From: Marinobacterium sp. LSUCC0821
GTDB lineage: Bacteria; Pseudomonadota; Gammaproteobacteria; Pseudomonadales; Balneatricaceae
Assembly: GCF_012848475.1 (NCBI RefSeq)
Contig: NZ_CP051666.1
Span: 2,296,825 to 2,360,824 of the forward strand
Length of the DNA stretch: 64,000 nt
Reading direction: 5' to 3'
Part shown: piece after piece, positions 51,866 through 61,484 of the stretch
How positions within the stretch are numbered: position 1 is the first letter of the stretch
How the letters are laid out: every line of letters begins with the position of its first letter
The notes under the pieces: model-generated
What the model saw: only the letters and a program-made list of their open reading frames with translations
The model's database searches: none
What the model was told of the DNA's origin: nothing
Position numbers and translations under genes: made by a program

Positions 51866-53446
51866 GTGGTGAATCACACTTCGCAGAGCCCGATGCAGGG
51901 CTCTGCTTCTTTGGCGATCCAGCTATCTAAAATCAATAAACGCTTCGGTGCTGTGCATGCCAATGCGGATGTGGATTTGGATGTTGCTGTTGGCGAAATT
52001 CATGCAATTGTAGGGGAGAATGGCGCGGGTAAATCCACGCTCATGAGTATCCTCTACGGTTTCTATGCGGCAGATAGCGGCACGATTTCGGTAGCCGGTA
52101 AACCTGTTCAAATACCAGACTCTAAGAGTGCAATTGATCTTGGTATCGGCATGGTGCATCAGCACTTCATGTTGGTTGAGAACTTTACAGTTCTGGAAAA
52201 TATTGTTCTTGGCGCTGAAGGGAGTTGGTTACTTAACAGCTCGCTTGCGAAGGCGCGAACAGAGCTCAAAAATCTCTCTGATACCTACGGTCTCTCCGTG
52301 GATGTTGACGCGGTAGTTTCTGAGCTGCCAGTCGGTGTACAGCAGCGGGTTGAGATACTGAAAGCGCTCTACCGTGGCGCGAAAACGTTGATTTTGGATG
52401 AACCAACTGGCGTTTTGACCCCCCAAGAGGTGGATCAGCTCTTCTCGATCCTGCGCATGTTGAAGTCGCAGGGTGTTAGTGTCCTTCTGATAACGCATAA
52501 GCTCCAAGAGGTGATTGCGATCAGTGATCGTGTCTCAGTGATGCGTGCTGGGCGTATGGTTGCGACAGTAGATACAGATAAAACTGATCGTGAGTCCTTG
52601 GCAGAGCTAATGGTTGGTCGCAAGGTTCTGTTGCGTGTCGATAAGGCACCGGCGCAACCTAAAGAGTCTCTTCTCTCTGCAACAGCGGTGACCTGGCGAG
52701 ATGCCCTTGGAGTTGCGCGATTAGATGATGTATCGCTTGAGCTACATGCTGGTGAGATTGTCGGCATTGCAGGTGTGTCAGGTAACGGGCAAACAGAACT
52801 TCTTGGTCTGCTGTCGGGCATGCTCCCTATGCAGGAGGGTGTGGTTGAGATTGAGGGGGTTCGTATTGATCAATCAAATAGTTACTCGCCTCGAGATATT
52901 CGTCATTTAAGTGTCGGGCATGTTGCGGAAGATCGTCATCGTGATGGCATGGTTGGCGCCTTTGAAGCGCAAGAGACCGCCATTATGGGGTTCCAAGATG
53001 AGCCGCAGTTTAACCGACACGGGCTTCTGAATCGTGAAGCGATTGAGAGCCACTGTACCCAACTAATGCATGAGTTTGATGTGCGTCCGGTTGCGCCTAA
53101 GCTTAAGAGTGCAAGTTTTTCTGGTGGTAATCAGCAGAAGTTGGTCATTGCACGTGAAATGGCTGTAAAACCTCGAGTGTTGTTAGTAGGTCAGCCAACC
53201 CGCGGTGTTGATATAGGCGCTATAGAGTTTATTCACCAACAAATTGTAGCGCTACGCGATTCGGGAAGTGCTGTGTTGGTGGTTTCAGTTGAGTTAGAGG
53301 AGATACTCTCCTTGTGTGATCGTGTCTTGGTAATGTCTGAGGGTCGTATCGTGGGTAATGTTATGGCTGCTGAGACTGATGCACGCACTCTTGGTCTACT
53401 CATGGCTTCAAGTAAAAGCCAGGTGACACGCGAGGCTAAAGCATGA
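51866..53446 (+). CDS. ABC transporter ATP-binding protein (sugar/nucleoside type, two NBDs)
   Basis: About 526 residues with two ATPase domains, as in YufO/NupO and RbsA. NBD1 has Walker A GENGAGKST, signature ELPVGVQQRVEILKALYRGAKTLILDEPTGVLTP and H-loop ITHKLQEV. NBD2 has VSGNGQTELLG (a modified Walker A) and signature FSGGNQQKLVIAREM. GTG 51866 (AAGGAG six bases upstream) or 51869 is the start; an ATG in the upstream gene at 51767 is not. Overlaps the next permease by four bases. Confidence 0.92.
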   Translation: MVNHTSQSPMQGSASLAIQLSKINKRFGAVHANADVDLDVAVGEIHAIVGENGAGKSTLMSILYGFYAADSGTISVAGKPVQIPDSKSAIDLGIGMVHQHFMLVENFTVLENIVLGAEGSWLLNSSLAKARTELKNLSDTYGLSVDVDAVVSELPVGVQQRVEILKALYRGAKTLILDEPTGVLTPQEVDQLFSILRMLKSQGVSVLLITHKLQEVIAISDRVSVMRAGRMVATVDTDKTDRESLAELMVGRKVLLRVDKAPAQPKESLLSATAVTWRDALGVARLDDVSLELHAGEIVGIAGVSGNGQTELLGLLSGMLPMQEGVVEIEGVRIDQSNSYSPRDIRHLSVGHVAEDRHRDGMVGAFEAQETAIMGFQDEPQFNRHGLLNREAIESHCTQLMHEFDVRPVAPKLKSASFSGGNQQKLVIAREMAVKPRVLLVGQPTRGVDIGAIEFIHQQIVALRDSGSAVLVVSVELEEILSLCDRVLVMSEGRIVGNVMAAETDARTLGLLMASSKSQVTREAKA

Positions 53447-54555
53447 GTCGATCAGCGAAGTTGCCAGTATGGGCAGATATAGCTCTCATTCCATTAATTA
53501 ATGTTCTGCTCGCGTTCTTAGCGGCGGGCGCCGTAGTTGCCTTTATTGGTGAAAATCCTCTCGATGCTGTGGAGGTGCTGATTCGTGGTGCCTTTGGTTA
53601 TGACGAGGGGGTAGGGTACACACTCTACTACACCACTAACTTTATCTTCACGGGGCTTGCGGTTGCTGTGGCATTTCACGCGGGACTGTTCAATATCGGT
53701 GGTGAAGGTCAGGCATATATTGGTGGCCTAGGTGTGGGGCTGGTGTGTTTAGCGTTGGATAGCTTCCTTCCCTGGTGGTTGCTGCTTCCTGTGGCCATAG
53801 CCGCAGGTATGCTCTTTGGTGCAGCCTGGGCCTTTATTCCAGGCTATCTGCAGGCCTATCGCGGTAGTCATGTCGTGATTACGACCATCATGTTTAACTT
53901 TATCGCCTCTGCTCTGATGGTCTATCTATTGGTGAATGTGCTGATAAAACCAGGGCAGATGGCGCCGGAAACGCGCGATATCGCAGATGGATCAACCCTG
54001 CCGTTGATGCATGAGCTCTTCGCGCAGTTTGGAATTAAAATCACTCAGACACCTCTCAACCTCTCTATATTTGTTGCCTTATTGGCCTCGTTTTTGGTCT
54101 GGGTTTTGATATGGCGTACCCGCTGGGGTTATGCAATTCGAATGATTGGTCATAATGAGTCGGCTGCGGTTTATAGTGGTATTAACCCAAAGCGCATGGT
54201 GGTTGTAGCTATGGCCATTTCCGGTTCATTAGCGGGTCTTGTCGCTATCAATGAGGTGATGGGTGCACAGCAGCGTATCGTTCTCGACTTTGTCGCGGGC
54301 TCTGGTTTTACGGGTATCGCTGTTGCCCTGATGGGACGAAATCACCCAGTCGGTATAATCATTGCGAGTCTTTTGTTTGGTGCGCTGTTTCAAGGCGGTG
54401 CGGAGTTAGCTTTTGAGTTCTCGACTATCACGCGAGATCTTGTTGTGGTGATTCAGGGTTTAGTTATTCTCTTCTGCGGTGCACTCGCATACATGATGCG
54501 TGGTCCACTTGAGCGTCTATTTGGGCTGCTCCAGTCGACAGGAAAGGGGGAGTAG
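53443..54555 (+). CDS. ABC transporter permease 1 (nucleoside type)
   Basis: Inner-membrane permease of 370 residues in the BPD_transp_2 family, the NupP/YufP class. About nine to ten hydrophobic helices are visible, with FNIGGEGQAYIGGLGVG and GYAIRMIGHNESAAVYSGINPKRMVVVAM typical of this family. ATG overlaps the ATPase stop. Pairs with the second permease. Confidence 0.92.
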   Translation: MSRSAKLPVWADIALIPLINVLLAFLAAGAVVAFIGENPLDAVEVLIRGAFGYDEGVGYTLYYTTNFIFTGLAVAVAFHAGLFNIGGEGQAYIGGLGVGLVCLALDSFLPWWLLLPVAIAAGMLFGAAWAFIPGYLQAYRGSHVVITTIMFNFIASALMVYLLVNVLIKPGQMAPETRDIADGSTLPLMHELFAQFGIKITQTPLNLSIFVALLASFLVWVLIWRTRWGYAIRMIGHNESAAVYSGINPKRMVVVAMAISGSLAGLVAINEVMGAQQRIVLDFVAGSGFTGIAVALMGRNHPVGIIIASLLFGALFQGGAELAFEFSTITRDLVVVIQGLVILFCGALAYMMRGPLERLFGLLQSTGKGE

Positions 54556-54559
54556 TCGT

Positions 54560-55534
54560 ATGGATTTTTGGCTTCAACTCATCTCTGCGCTTGATTCAAC
54601 GCTTCGCTTGGCAACGCCTCTGATTCTGTGTGCTATGGCAGGGCTTTTCTCCGAACGCTCGGGTGTGGTCGATATAGGTCTCGAGGGTAAAATGTTGGCC
54701 GGTGCTTTTGCTGCGGCTGCAACCGCCGCAGTGACTGGTTCTCTGTGGTTGGCCCTGTTTGCTGCTGTCGGCGTCTCAGTTGTTATGGCGCTGTTACATG
54801 GCTTTGCTTGTATTACCCATAAGGGTGATCAGGTGGTGAGCGGCCTGGCTATCAATATTCTTGCGGCTGGTCTGACGGTTGCCTTGGGTATTGCGTGGTT
54901 CCATCGAGGCGGTCAAACCCCAGCGCTTGCCTCTGAGCAACGCTTTCGCCCCATCGAGTGGCCCTTTGCCGATTCTGTCTCTGATGTGCCGTTTCTAGGT
55001 ACCCTCTACTCCGAGTTATTGAGTGGTCATAATTTACTGGTCTATTTGGCCTTTTTGGCTGTGCCGCTGACCTATGCCATGGTCTACAAAACGCGTTTTG
55101 GGCTTAGATTACGTGCAGTGGGTGAAAACCCTCAAGCGGTGGATACAGGTGGTATCTCTGTTGCTTGGCTTCGTTATCGTGCAGTCATTATGGCTGGTAT
55201 TCTATGTGGTCTAGCTGGGGCTTACCTCAGTATTGCACTGGGTGCTGGATTTGTCAGAGATATGTCTGCCGGTAAAGGATATATAGCCCTGGCTGCCCTT
55301 ATTTTTGGTAAGTGGCGTCCTGTCCCAGCAATGCTCGCTTGTCTGCTGTTCGGTTTCCTTGAGGCGCTTGCAACGCGACTACAAGGTGTGGATCTACCTT
55401 TGGTGGGTCAGATTGAGGTGCAGTTTATGCAGGCACTTCCATACGTACTAACGGTCATTCTGCTAGCAGGATTTATCGGTCGCGCGATAGCTCCTAAGGC
55501 GATAGGTGTTCCCTACAGTAAAGATAGGGCTTAG
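54560..55534 (+). CDS. ABC transporter permease 2 (nucleoside type)
   Basis: Second permease (324 residues, NupQ/YufQ class), with TPLILCAMAGLFSERSGVVDIGLEGKMLAGAF at the N-terminus and RFGLRLRAVGENPQAVDTGGISV near the middle. The ATG at 54560 has GGGGAG about eight bases upstream; an earlier ATG (54500) lies in the preceding gene. Five bases separate it from permease 1. Confidence 0.92.
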   Translation: MDFWLQLISALDSTLRLATPLILCAMAGLFSERSGVVDIGLEGKMLAGAFAAAATAAVTGSLWLALFAAVGVSVVMALLHGFACITHKGDQVVSGLAINILAAGLTVALGIAWFHRGGQTPALASEQRFRPIEWPFADSVSDVPFLGTLYSELLSGHNLLVYLAFLAVPLTYAMVYKTRFGLRLRAVGENPQAVDTGGISVAWLRYRAVIMAGILCGLAGAYLSIALGAGFVRDMSAGKGYIALAALIFGKWRPVPAMLACLLFGFLEALATRLQGVDLPLVGQIEVQFMQALPYVLTVILLAGFIGRAIAPKAIGVPYSKDRA

Positions 55535-55542
55535 GTTTCATT

Positions 55543-56505
55543 ATGACGATACATAAAATAATTCTAGATACAGACCCGGGTATCGATGATGCAATGGCGA
55601 TATTTACCGCGATGGCTCATCCAAATATTGATCTTCTTGCTTTGACGACCACCTTCGGTAACGTCTCTGTCGAGCAGGCAACAAAGAATGCCCTTAAGCT
55701 GGTCGAGATGGCTGGTACCGATACACCTGTTGCACGAGGTGTTGCCACACCTTGGTTTAAAGAGCCTGCCCCCTTTCCTGATTTTGTGCATGGGGTCGAT
55801 GGGTTTGGCAATTTAGAGTTGGACGACCCAGCATCAAATGCACTTCCCATTTCAGCCGCCGAGTTCATCGTGCGCGAGGTCAATGAGCAGCCAGGTGAAA
55901 TTACACTAGTTGCTATTGGTCCACTAGGAAACTTGGCGACGGCTCTGCATTTGGACCCTGAACTACCCTCTAAAGTTAAGCAGGTTGTTTTGATGGGTGG
56001 CGTTATAGCGAGTGATGGTAATGTGTCGCCAGTTGCGGAGGCGAACATTCTCTCAGATCCACACGCCGCGGATCGCGTTTTTGCTGCAAGTTGGCCCGTC
56101 GTAATGGTGGGACTCGATGTTACGCATCAGATTATGATTCCACGCGCGCTGTTTGATGATATTGCGGCTAACAATGCCAAAGTGGGCGCTTTTATGCGTG
56201 ATGCGGCCCGGTTCTACGTTGATTTCTACTCAAGTGTTCGTCAGATCGAAGGTTGTTATGCGCATGATGTCTCTGCACTTGCGTACGTTGTATCGCCGGA
56301 TTGGTTTGCATCAGTAGAGGGGCCTGTCTGTGTTGCAACCGATGGTGTTGCTATGGGTCAAACTATCATGAGCCGATACGGTATACCCTATCCATTGAAC
56401 TATTGGGATGATCGGCCATCACAAAAGGCTTGTCTTGGTGTGAAGAGTGATCAGGTTCTGAAGTTTTTTGCTGATGCAATGATGGATAAGAGTTGGAATA
56501 GTTAA
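55543..56505 (+). CDS. Inosine-uridine preferring nucleoside hydrolase family protein
   Basis: Cytosolic enzyme that hydrolyses the N-glycosidic bond of ribonucleosides. The Ca2+-binding motif is DTDPGIDDA (D11, D15, D16), with TFGNVSVEQATKNAL, VLMGGVIASDGNVSPVAEANILSDPHAADRVF and a C-terminal HDVSALAYVV. 320 residues. It is the catabolic partner of the upstream BMP-ABC transporter. Its stop overlaps the following start (TAATG). Exact nucleoside preference is unknown. Confidence 0.92.
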   Translation: MTIHKIILDTDPGIDDAMAIFTAMAHPNIDLLALTTTFGNVSVEQATKNALKLVEMAGTDTPVARGVATPWFKEPAPFPDFVHGVDGFGNLELDDPASNALPISAAEFIVREVNEQPGEITLVAIGPLGNLATALHLDPELPSKVKQVVLMGGVIASDGNVSPVAEANILSDPHAADRVFAASWPVVMVGLDVTHQIMIPRALFDDIAANNAKVGAFMRDAARFYVDFYSSVRQIEGCYAHDVSALAYVVSPDWFASVEGPVCVATDGVAMGQTIMSRYGIPYPLNYWDDRPSQKACLGVKSDQVLKFFADAMMDKSWNS

Positions 56506-57350
56506 TGGCACAGTTTTTAGAAGCAGTTGATTACCAAGCGAAAGATGCAGCGGAAAGCTTTGTTCGCTCCCTTCATGAAACGGGTTTTGGGGTGCTTAAG
56601 AATCATCCAATCCTTGAGCAGCAGGTACGAGAAATCTACAGCGCATGGCAGGCGTTTTTTAACTCGGATCGCAAAAGTGAGTTTGCTTATAACGTAGGTA
56701 CCCAGGATGGCTTCTTCTCAAGCAAAATCTCGGAGACTGCTAAAGGTCACTCTGTAAAAGATATTAAAGAGTACTACCACTACTACCCTTGGGGGCAGTG
56801 TCCGCAAGAGCTGCGTCCGCAATTGCAGGCGTATTACGATGCCGCATCATCCCTTGCTTCAGAACTGCTGACTTGGGTTGAGGAGTATAGTCCTCCTGAA
56901 GTTAAAGGCCTGTATCGTGAAGCGCTAAGCCATATGATCAAAGATAGTGAGCAGACTCTGCTACGTGTACTTCACTATCCGCCATTTAGTGGTCATGAAG
57001 ACGCTGGCGCAATTCGTGCGGCTGCACATGGCGATATCAATTTATTAACAGTTCTCCCAGCTGCAAGTGAGCCAGGTCTCCAGGTTTTGACTAAGAGCGA
57101 TGAGTGGATGGACGTGCCAGCAGAGTTTGGTAATCTCATCGTGAACATTGGCGATATGCTACAAGAGGCATCCGGAGGATACTTTCCCTCAACCATTCAC
57201 CGTGTGATCAATCCAGTGGGAGGGCAGACGCAAAAATCTCGAATCTCTTTGCCTCTATTTTTGCATCCACGCCCAGATGTGGTCTTGTCAGACCGATACA
57301 CAGCGGACTCTTATCTTAAAGAGCGTCTGCGAGAGTTAGGGGTGATCTAA
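56505..57350 (+). CDS. 2-oxoglutarate/Fe(II) dioxygenase, isopenicillin N synthase-like
   Basis: A 281-residue double-stranded beta-helix enzyme. Iron ligands H175 and D177 (AAHGDINLLT) and H232 (STIHRVINP), and the 2-oxoglutarate-binding R246-x-S248, are at standard spacing. The N-terminal domain (GFGVLKNHPILEQQVREIYSAWQAFF) is IPNS-like. Translationally coupled to the nucleoside hydrolase, so it may oxidise a freed base or nucleoside; fungal thymine hydroxylases are of this fold. The substrate is inferred only by context. Confidence 0.85.
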   Translation: MAQFLEAVDYQAKDAAESFVRSLHETGFGVLKNHPILEQQVREIYSAWQAFFNSDRKSEFAYNVGTQDGFFSSKISETAKGHSVKDIKEYYHYYPWGQCPQELRPQLQAYYDAASSLASELLTWVEEYSPPEVKGLYREALSHMIKDSEQTLLRVLHYPPFSGHEDAGAIRAAAHGDINLLTVLPAASEPGLQVLTKSDEWMDVPAEFGNLIVNIGDMLQEASGGYFPSTIHRVINPVGGQTQKSRISLPLFLHPRPDVVLSDRYTADSYLKERLRELGVI

Positions 57351-57363
57351 CCTCTATCTACTC

Positions 57364-58245
57364 TTATTTAGAGAGCAGCGACCAGAAGGCACTGATGAGC
57401 GGGTTTTTCAGCGCTTTCTGCTGTGTAAACAACCCGACAGCGTAGTCACCAAGCTTAGGGTTTATATCCAATACCTGCACCTGTGATGCCAGCGGACTGT
57501 TATCCAGTACTATCTTAGGCACAACGCCTACCCCAAAGCCTAGGCTTACCATCGTTACAATTGCCTCGTTACCAGTAACCTGGGCATAGATAGTTGGCTG
57601 TACCTGTTGATCTCGCAGCCAGCTGTTTACGTGTTCACGTGCGACTCCTGATTCAGGAAGGATCATAGGTATTGCGCTGCGCAGTTCACTGGAACCAATA
57701 GTGAAGTTGTTCGCCATCTCCTGTTGTGAAAGGGGGGCGATGAACAACAGAGGCGTATCACCAACAGGGCTAAACTCTACACCCGCAGGTAAGCGTTCTG
57801 GTGTGGCGGCCATCGCGATATCTTCTGAACCACTCTGGATCCGTGTGATCGCATGCTCTGGGTCGCCTGTATGGAGTTTGATTTCAATTCCTGGGTAGAT
57901 CTGACGAAAGCGATTAAGCAACTCATATAGAAAGCTGTAACTTGCAGTTACGGAGCAGTAGATGCTCACTTCACCGCTCAATTGCCCAGACTGCTCATGC
58001 AGCTCATTTTGGATCTGGGTCCACTGCTGGCTAGTCTCACGTGCGTAGGCTAAAAAACGTTCTCCTTCGCGAGTAAGTCGCACGGTACGGTTGTCGCGGT
58101 GGAAGAGCGTAGCTCCAAGCTCCTCTTCAAGGTGTCGAATGTTTCTTGAAAGCGCGGAGACGCTAATGTTGCAGTCGTCGCTGGCGCGGCCAAAGTGCAA
58201 AGACTCCGCAAGCGAGAGAAACTGTTTGAGGCTTTTTATATTCAT
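57364..58245 (-). CDS. ilvY: LysR-family activator of ilvC (IlvY)
   Basis: A 293-residue LysR regulator whose N-terminal HTH reads LKQFLSLAESLHFGRASDDCNISVSALSRNIRHLEEELG and whose sequence (SLSGEVSIYCSVTASYSFL-like, IEIKLHTGDPEHAI, MVSLGFGVGVVPKIVLDNSP) resembles E. coli IlvY. It is transcribed divergently from ilvC, exactly the ilvY-ilvC layout of E. coli. IlvY senses acetolactate and acetohydroxybutyrate and activates ilvC. Convergent with the 2OG dioxygenase gene, 13 bases apart. Confidence 0.9.
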   Translation of the reverse strand: MNIKSLKQFLSLAESLHFGRASDDCNISVSALSRNIRHLEEELGATLFHRDNRTVRLTREGERFLAYARETSQQWTQIQNELHEQSGQLSGEVSIYCSVTASYSFLYELLNRFRQIYPGIEIKLHTGDPEHAITRIQSGSEDIAMAATPERLPAGVEFSPVGDTPLLFIAPLSQQEMANNFTIGSSELRSAIPMILPESGVAREHVNSWLRDQQVQPTIYAQVTGNEAIVTMVSLGFGVGVVPKIVLDNSPLASQVQVLDINPKLGDYAVGLFTQQKALKNPLISAFWSLLSK

Positions 58246-58391
58246 GGGGCGATGATACAGCTAATTAATGTGCTTTGCATAATTTGGGATATTGCGTTGC
58301 AAATATATCAATTTACGAAATGTTGTGGATTCTGTAGAGTGCGCCCCACTGAACCATTCATTTAACTCTATTAAAAATAGGTCTTGTAATC
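58246..58391. promoter_or_regulatory. ilvY-ilvC divergent control region
   Basis: Holds TTGCGTTGCAA at 58292-58302 (TTGC-GTT-GCAA) and TTTGCATAA before it, suggesting IlvY half-sites of the TTGCA type known from E. coli. The promoters cannot be assigned confidently. Confidence 0.5.
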
Positions 58392-59864
58392 ATGGCTAAC
58401 TATTTCAATACACTGCCACTACGTGAGCAGCTAGCTGAGCTTGGCAAATGTCGCTTCATGGATATGTCTGAATTTGCTGATGGCGTAGAAGCGCTTAAAG
58501 GCAAAAAAATGGTCGTTATCGGCTGTGGTGCACAGGGCCTAAACCAGGGTCTTAACCTACGTGACTCAGGTCTAGATGTATCTTACGCATTGCGTGCAGA
58601 AGCGATTGCTGAAAAACGCCAGTCTTGGAAAAATGCGACTGACAACGGTTTCACTGTTGGTACTTACGAAGAGCTTATTCCTACTGCTGATGTTGTTCTT
58701 AACCTGACTCCAGATAAGCAGCACACTTCTGTAGTTAATGCTGTTATGCCACTTATGAAGAAAGGCGCTTGTCTATCTTACTCACACGGTTTCAACATCG
58801 TTGAAGAGGGTATGCAGATCCGTGACGACCTAACAGTCATCATGGTTGCTCCTAAGTGTCCTGGTTCTGAAGTACGTGCTGAATACGTTCGTGGCTTCGG
58901 TGTACCAACGCTGATCGCGGTTCACGAGAACAACGATCCTAAAGGTGAAGGTCTTGCCCTTGCTAAAGCTTACGCTGTAGGTACTGGCGGTCACAAAGCG
59001 GGCGTTCTAATGTCATCTTTCATCGCAGAAGTTAAGTCTGACCTAATGGGTGAGCAGACTATCCTTTGTGGTATGTTGCAGACGGGTTCTATCCTTTGTT
59101 TCGACAAGATGGTTGAAGAGGGTATTGACCCTGGCTACGCATCTAAGCTTATTCAGTACGGTTGGGAAACTATCACTGAAGCACTTAAGTACGGCGGCGT
59201 AACTAACATGCTAGACCGTCTGTCTAACCCAGCTAAGATCAAGTGTTTTGACCTTGCTGAAGAGCTAAAAGTGATCATGCGTCCGCTTTACAACAAGCAC
59301 CAGGATGACATCATCAACGGCACTTTCTCTCGCGTGATGATGGAAGACTGGGCGAACGATGATAAGAACCTTCTAGGCTGGCGTGCTGAGACTGCTGAGA
59401 CTAACTTCGAGAAGACTCCAGCAGGTGACGTTGAGATCTCTGAGCAGGAGTACTTTGACAACGGTATCCTAATGGTTGCTATGGTTAAAGCGGGTGTAGA
59501 ACTTGCATTCGAAACGATGACTGCTGCTGGCATCATCGCTGAGTCTGCTTACTACGAGTCACTTCACGAGACTCCGCTTATCGCGAACACGATCGCTCGT
59601 AAGAAACTTTACGAAATGAACGCAACTATCTCTGATACTGCAGAGTACGGCTGTTACCTATACAACCACGCGTGTGTTCCACTTCTAGGTGACTTCATGA
59701 AGGGCATTAAAACTGACGTTATCGGTAAAGGCCTAAGCCTTGAAGATAACGGCGTTGATAACGCTCGTCTAATCGAAGTTAACAAAGCTCTTCGCTCACA
59801 CCCAGTTGAAGCGATCGGTTCTGTTCTTCGTGGCCACATGGCTGACATGAAGAAGATTGTTTAA
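58392..59864 (+). CDS. ilvC: Ketol-acid reductoisomerase, class II (long form)
   Basis: Second step of Val, Leu and Ile synthesis. The 490-residue enzyme is the long, E. coli-like class, with [28 protein letters not shown]-binding [35 protein letters not shown], two C-terminal knotted domains ([18 protein letters not shown] and [21 protein letters not shown]). Strong codon bias. Pseudomonas has the short class I enzyme (about 338 residues) at the corresponding locus. Regulated by the divergent IlvY. Confidence 0.97.
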   Translation: MANYFNTLPLREQLAELGKCRFMDMSEFADGVEALKGKKMVVIGCGAQGLNQGLNLRDSGLDVSYALRAEAIAEKRQSWKNATDNGFTVGTYEELIPTADVVLNLTPDKQHTSVVNAVMPLMKKGACLSYSHGFNIVEEGMQIRDDLTVIMVAPKCPGSEVRAEYVRGFGVPTLIAVHENNDPKGEGLALAKAYAVGTGGHKAGVLMSSFIAEVKSDLMGEQTILCGMLQTGSILCFDKMVEEGIDPGYASKLIQYGWETITEALKYGGVTNMLDRLSNPAKIKCFDLAEELKVIMRPLYNKHQDDIINGTFSRVMMEDWANDDKNLLGWRAETAETNFEKTPAGDVEISEQEYFDNGILMVAMVKAGVELAFETMTAAGIIAESAYYESLHETPLIANTIARKKLYEMNATISDTAEYGCYLYNHACVPLLGDFMKGIKTDVIGKGLSLEDNGVDNARLIEVNKALRSHPVEAIGSVLRGHMADMKKIV

Positions 59865-59883
59865 TCCTTAGCGATTAAATATC

Positions 59884-59924
59884 CAAAGCCGAGCCCATCT
59901 AATGCGCTCGGCTTTGTTGTTTTA
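59884..59924 (+). terminator. Intrinsic terminator after ilvC
   Basis: CAAAGCCGAGC and GCTCGGCTTTG form a perfect 11-base stem around an 11-base loop, followed by TTGTTTT. Confidence 0.88.
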
Positions 59925-59962
59925 GTGAGACGGTAAAATAGCTTTTTAAGCAGGTATTGTGA

Positions 59963-61405
59963 ATGACATCTTCTATCCGTATTGAAAACTTAAACGTCAA
60001 TTTTGATGAGCGCTTTGAACTTAATGAGGTCAACTGGACCATCGAATCTGACCAGCACTGGGTGGTAACCGGTACTAATGGTTCAGGTAAGTCGGCACTT
60101 GCTGCAATTCTTGCGGGGTTTGGAGATATTCAAAGCGGTTCGATAGAGGGTGTGCCTGCACGTGTCGGTTTGGTCTCATTTGAGGCGCAGGCAGAGCTGA
60201 TCAAACAAGAGCTGAAAAAAGATGATGCGGACATTCTTGATGTCATTTCTGAGGGTACCCCGGTTAGGGAGATGATCTTTGATTACTGTGAAGATCAGGT
60301 TTTAGCCTCAGAGTTGGTCGAGAAGTTTGGCTTGGTGCCTCTACTTGATCGTGCTTTTCGTAAGCTTTCGACCGGTGAAAGCCGCAAGATGATGTTAGTG
60401 CGGGCACTCGCCAATAATCCTGAATTGTTGATTCTCGATGAGCCATTTGATGGCTTGGATTCAGATACCCTGGCTATGCTTCAGCAGCACTTGGCTTCCA
60501 TTATCGATACCACGCCAATGATAATGGTGTTGAACCGTTTTGATGAGATGCCTGAATTTATTACTCACGTTGCTTACATGGAGAAGCAGGGTCACTCTGC
60601 GGGGCGCTTAGCGTTTCAGGTTGATCGTAAAGATGAAGCAGCCTATGCCGATCTTTACCAACTCCTTCATCTGAAAACCACTGATCTAGAAGTGCCTCCA
60701 GCAGATCCTGCTAATAAACTTCCGGAGCTAGATCCTGCTCAGCCACTGGTTCGGTTGAAAAATATTTCAATCAAATACAGTGATGCAGTGATTGTTGAAG
60801 ATTTTAACTGGACTATTGAACCTGGCCAGCATTGGCAACTCAGTGGACCAAACGGTAGTGGCAAAACGGGTGTGTTGTCGCTGATTACCGGCGATCATCC
60901 CCAGTGTTATGTGAATGATATTTTTGTCTTTGGCTACCAGCGCGGTAAGGGTGAAAGTATTTGGCAAATTAAACAGTTCATTGGTTACGTCTCAACATCC
61001 TTGCAGTGGGAGTATCGTGTCAGCATCAGCTGTAGAAACGTAATTATCTCTGGTTTCTATGACAGCATTGGTATGTACACAAAATCCTCTGATAACGAGA
61101 AACGTATCGCCAATGAGTGGCTAGCCCTTCTGGGTATGTCGGATCGTGCGGATGTTCCATTTAATAAACTCTCCTACGGTGATCAGCGCCTGCTTCTGAT
61201 TGCTCGTGCAATGGTGAAGCATCCACCGCTACTAATTCTAGATGAACCATGTTTGGGTCTAGATGATATGAATCGTCAATTGGTGCTGGCGCTTATCGAG
61301 AAGATTTGTGAAGGTCAGGAGACGACAGTTCTCTATGTAAACCATCACGCAGAAGACCAAATTAAGGGTATCGAGAACTACCTGGCAATGACCAAGCGAG
61401 TTTAA
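59963..61405 (+). CDS. modF: ModF-type twin ATP-binding protein
   Basis: A 480-residue soluble ABC protein with two ATPase domains and no membrane part. NBD1: GTNGSGKSALAAILAG and signature LSTGESRKMMLVRAL, Walker B LLILDEPFDGLD. NBD2: GPNGSGKTGVLSLITGDHPQ and YGDQRLLLIARAMVKHPPLLILDEPCLGLD. The overall sequence follows E. coli ModF (490 residues), whose link to molybdate (photorepair-like name PhrA) is not understood. No other mod gene is nearby. Confidence 0.85.
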   Translation: MTSSIRIENLNVNFDERFELNEVNWTIESDQHWVVTGTNGSGKSALAAILAGFGDIQSGSIEGVPARVGLVSFEAQAELIKQELKKDDADILDVISEGTPVREMIFDYCEDQVLASELVEKFGLVPLLDRAFRKLSTGESRKMMLVRALANNPELLILDEPFDGLDSDTLAMLQQHLASIIDTTPMIMVLNRFDEMPEFITHVAYMEKQGHSAGRLAFQVDRKDEAAYADLYQLLHLKTTDLEVPPADPANKLPELDPAQPLVRLKNISIKYSDAVIVEDFNWTIEPGQHWQLSGPNGSGKTGVLSLITGDHPQCYVNDIFVFGYQRGKGESIWQIKQFIGYVSTSLQWEYRVSISCRNVIISGFYDSIGMYTKSSDNEKRIANEWLALLGMSDRADVPFNKLSYGDQRLLLIARAMVKHPPLLILDEPCLGLDDMNRQLVLALIEKICEGQETTVLYVNHHAEDQIKGIENYLAMTKRV

Positions 61406-61484
61406 GTTTGCCGCTATTCTGATTTTTGATGCTAGGATGTCAGTAAGTTTATAGCGTAATTGTTAATCTTTTTTGGGTGCTTGG

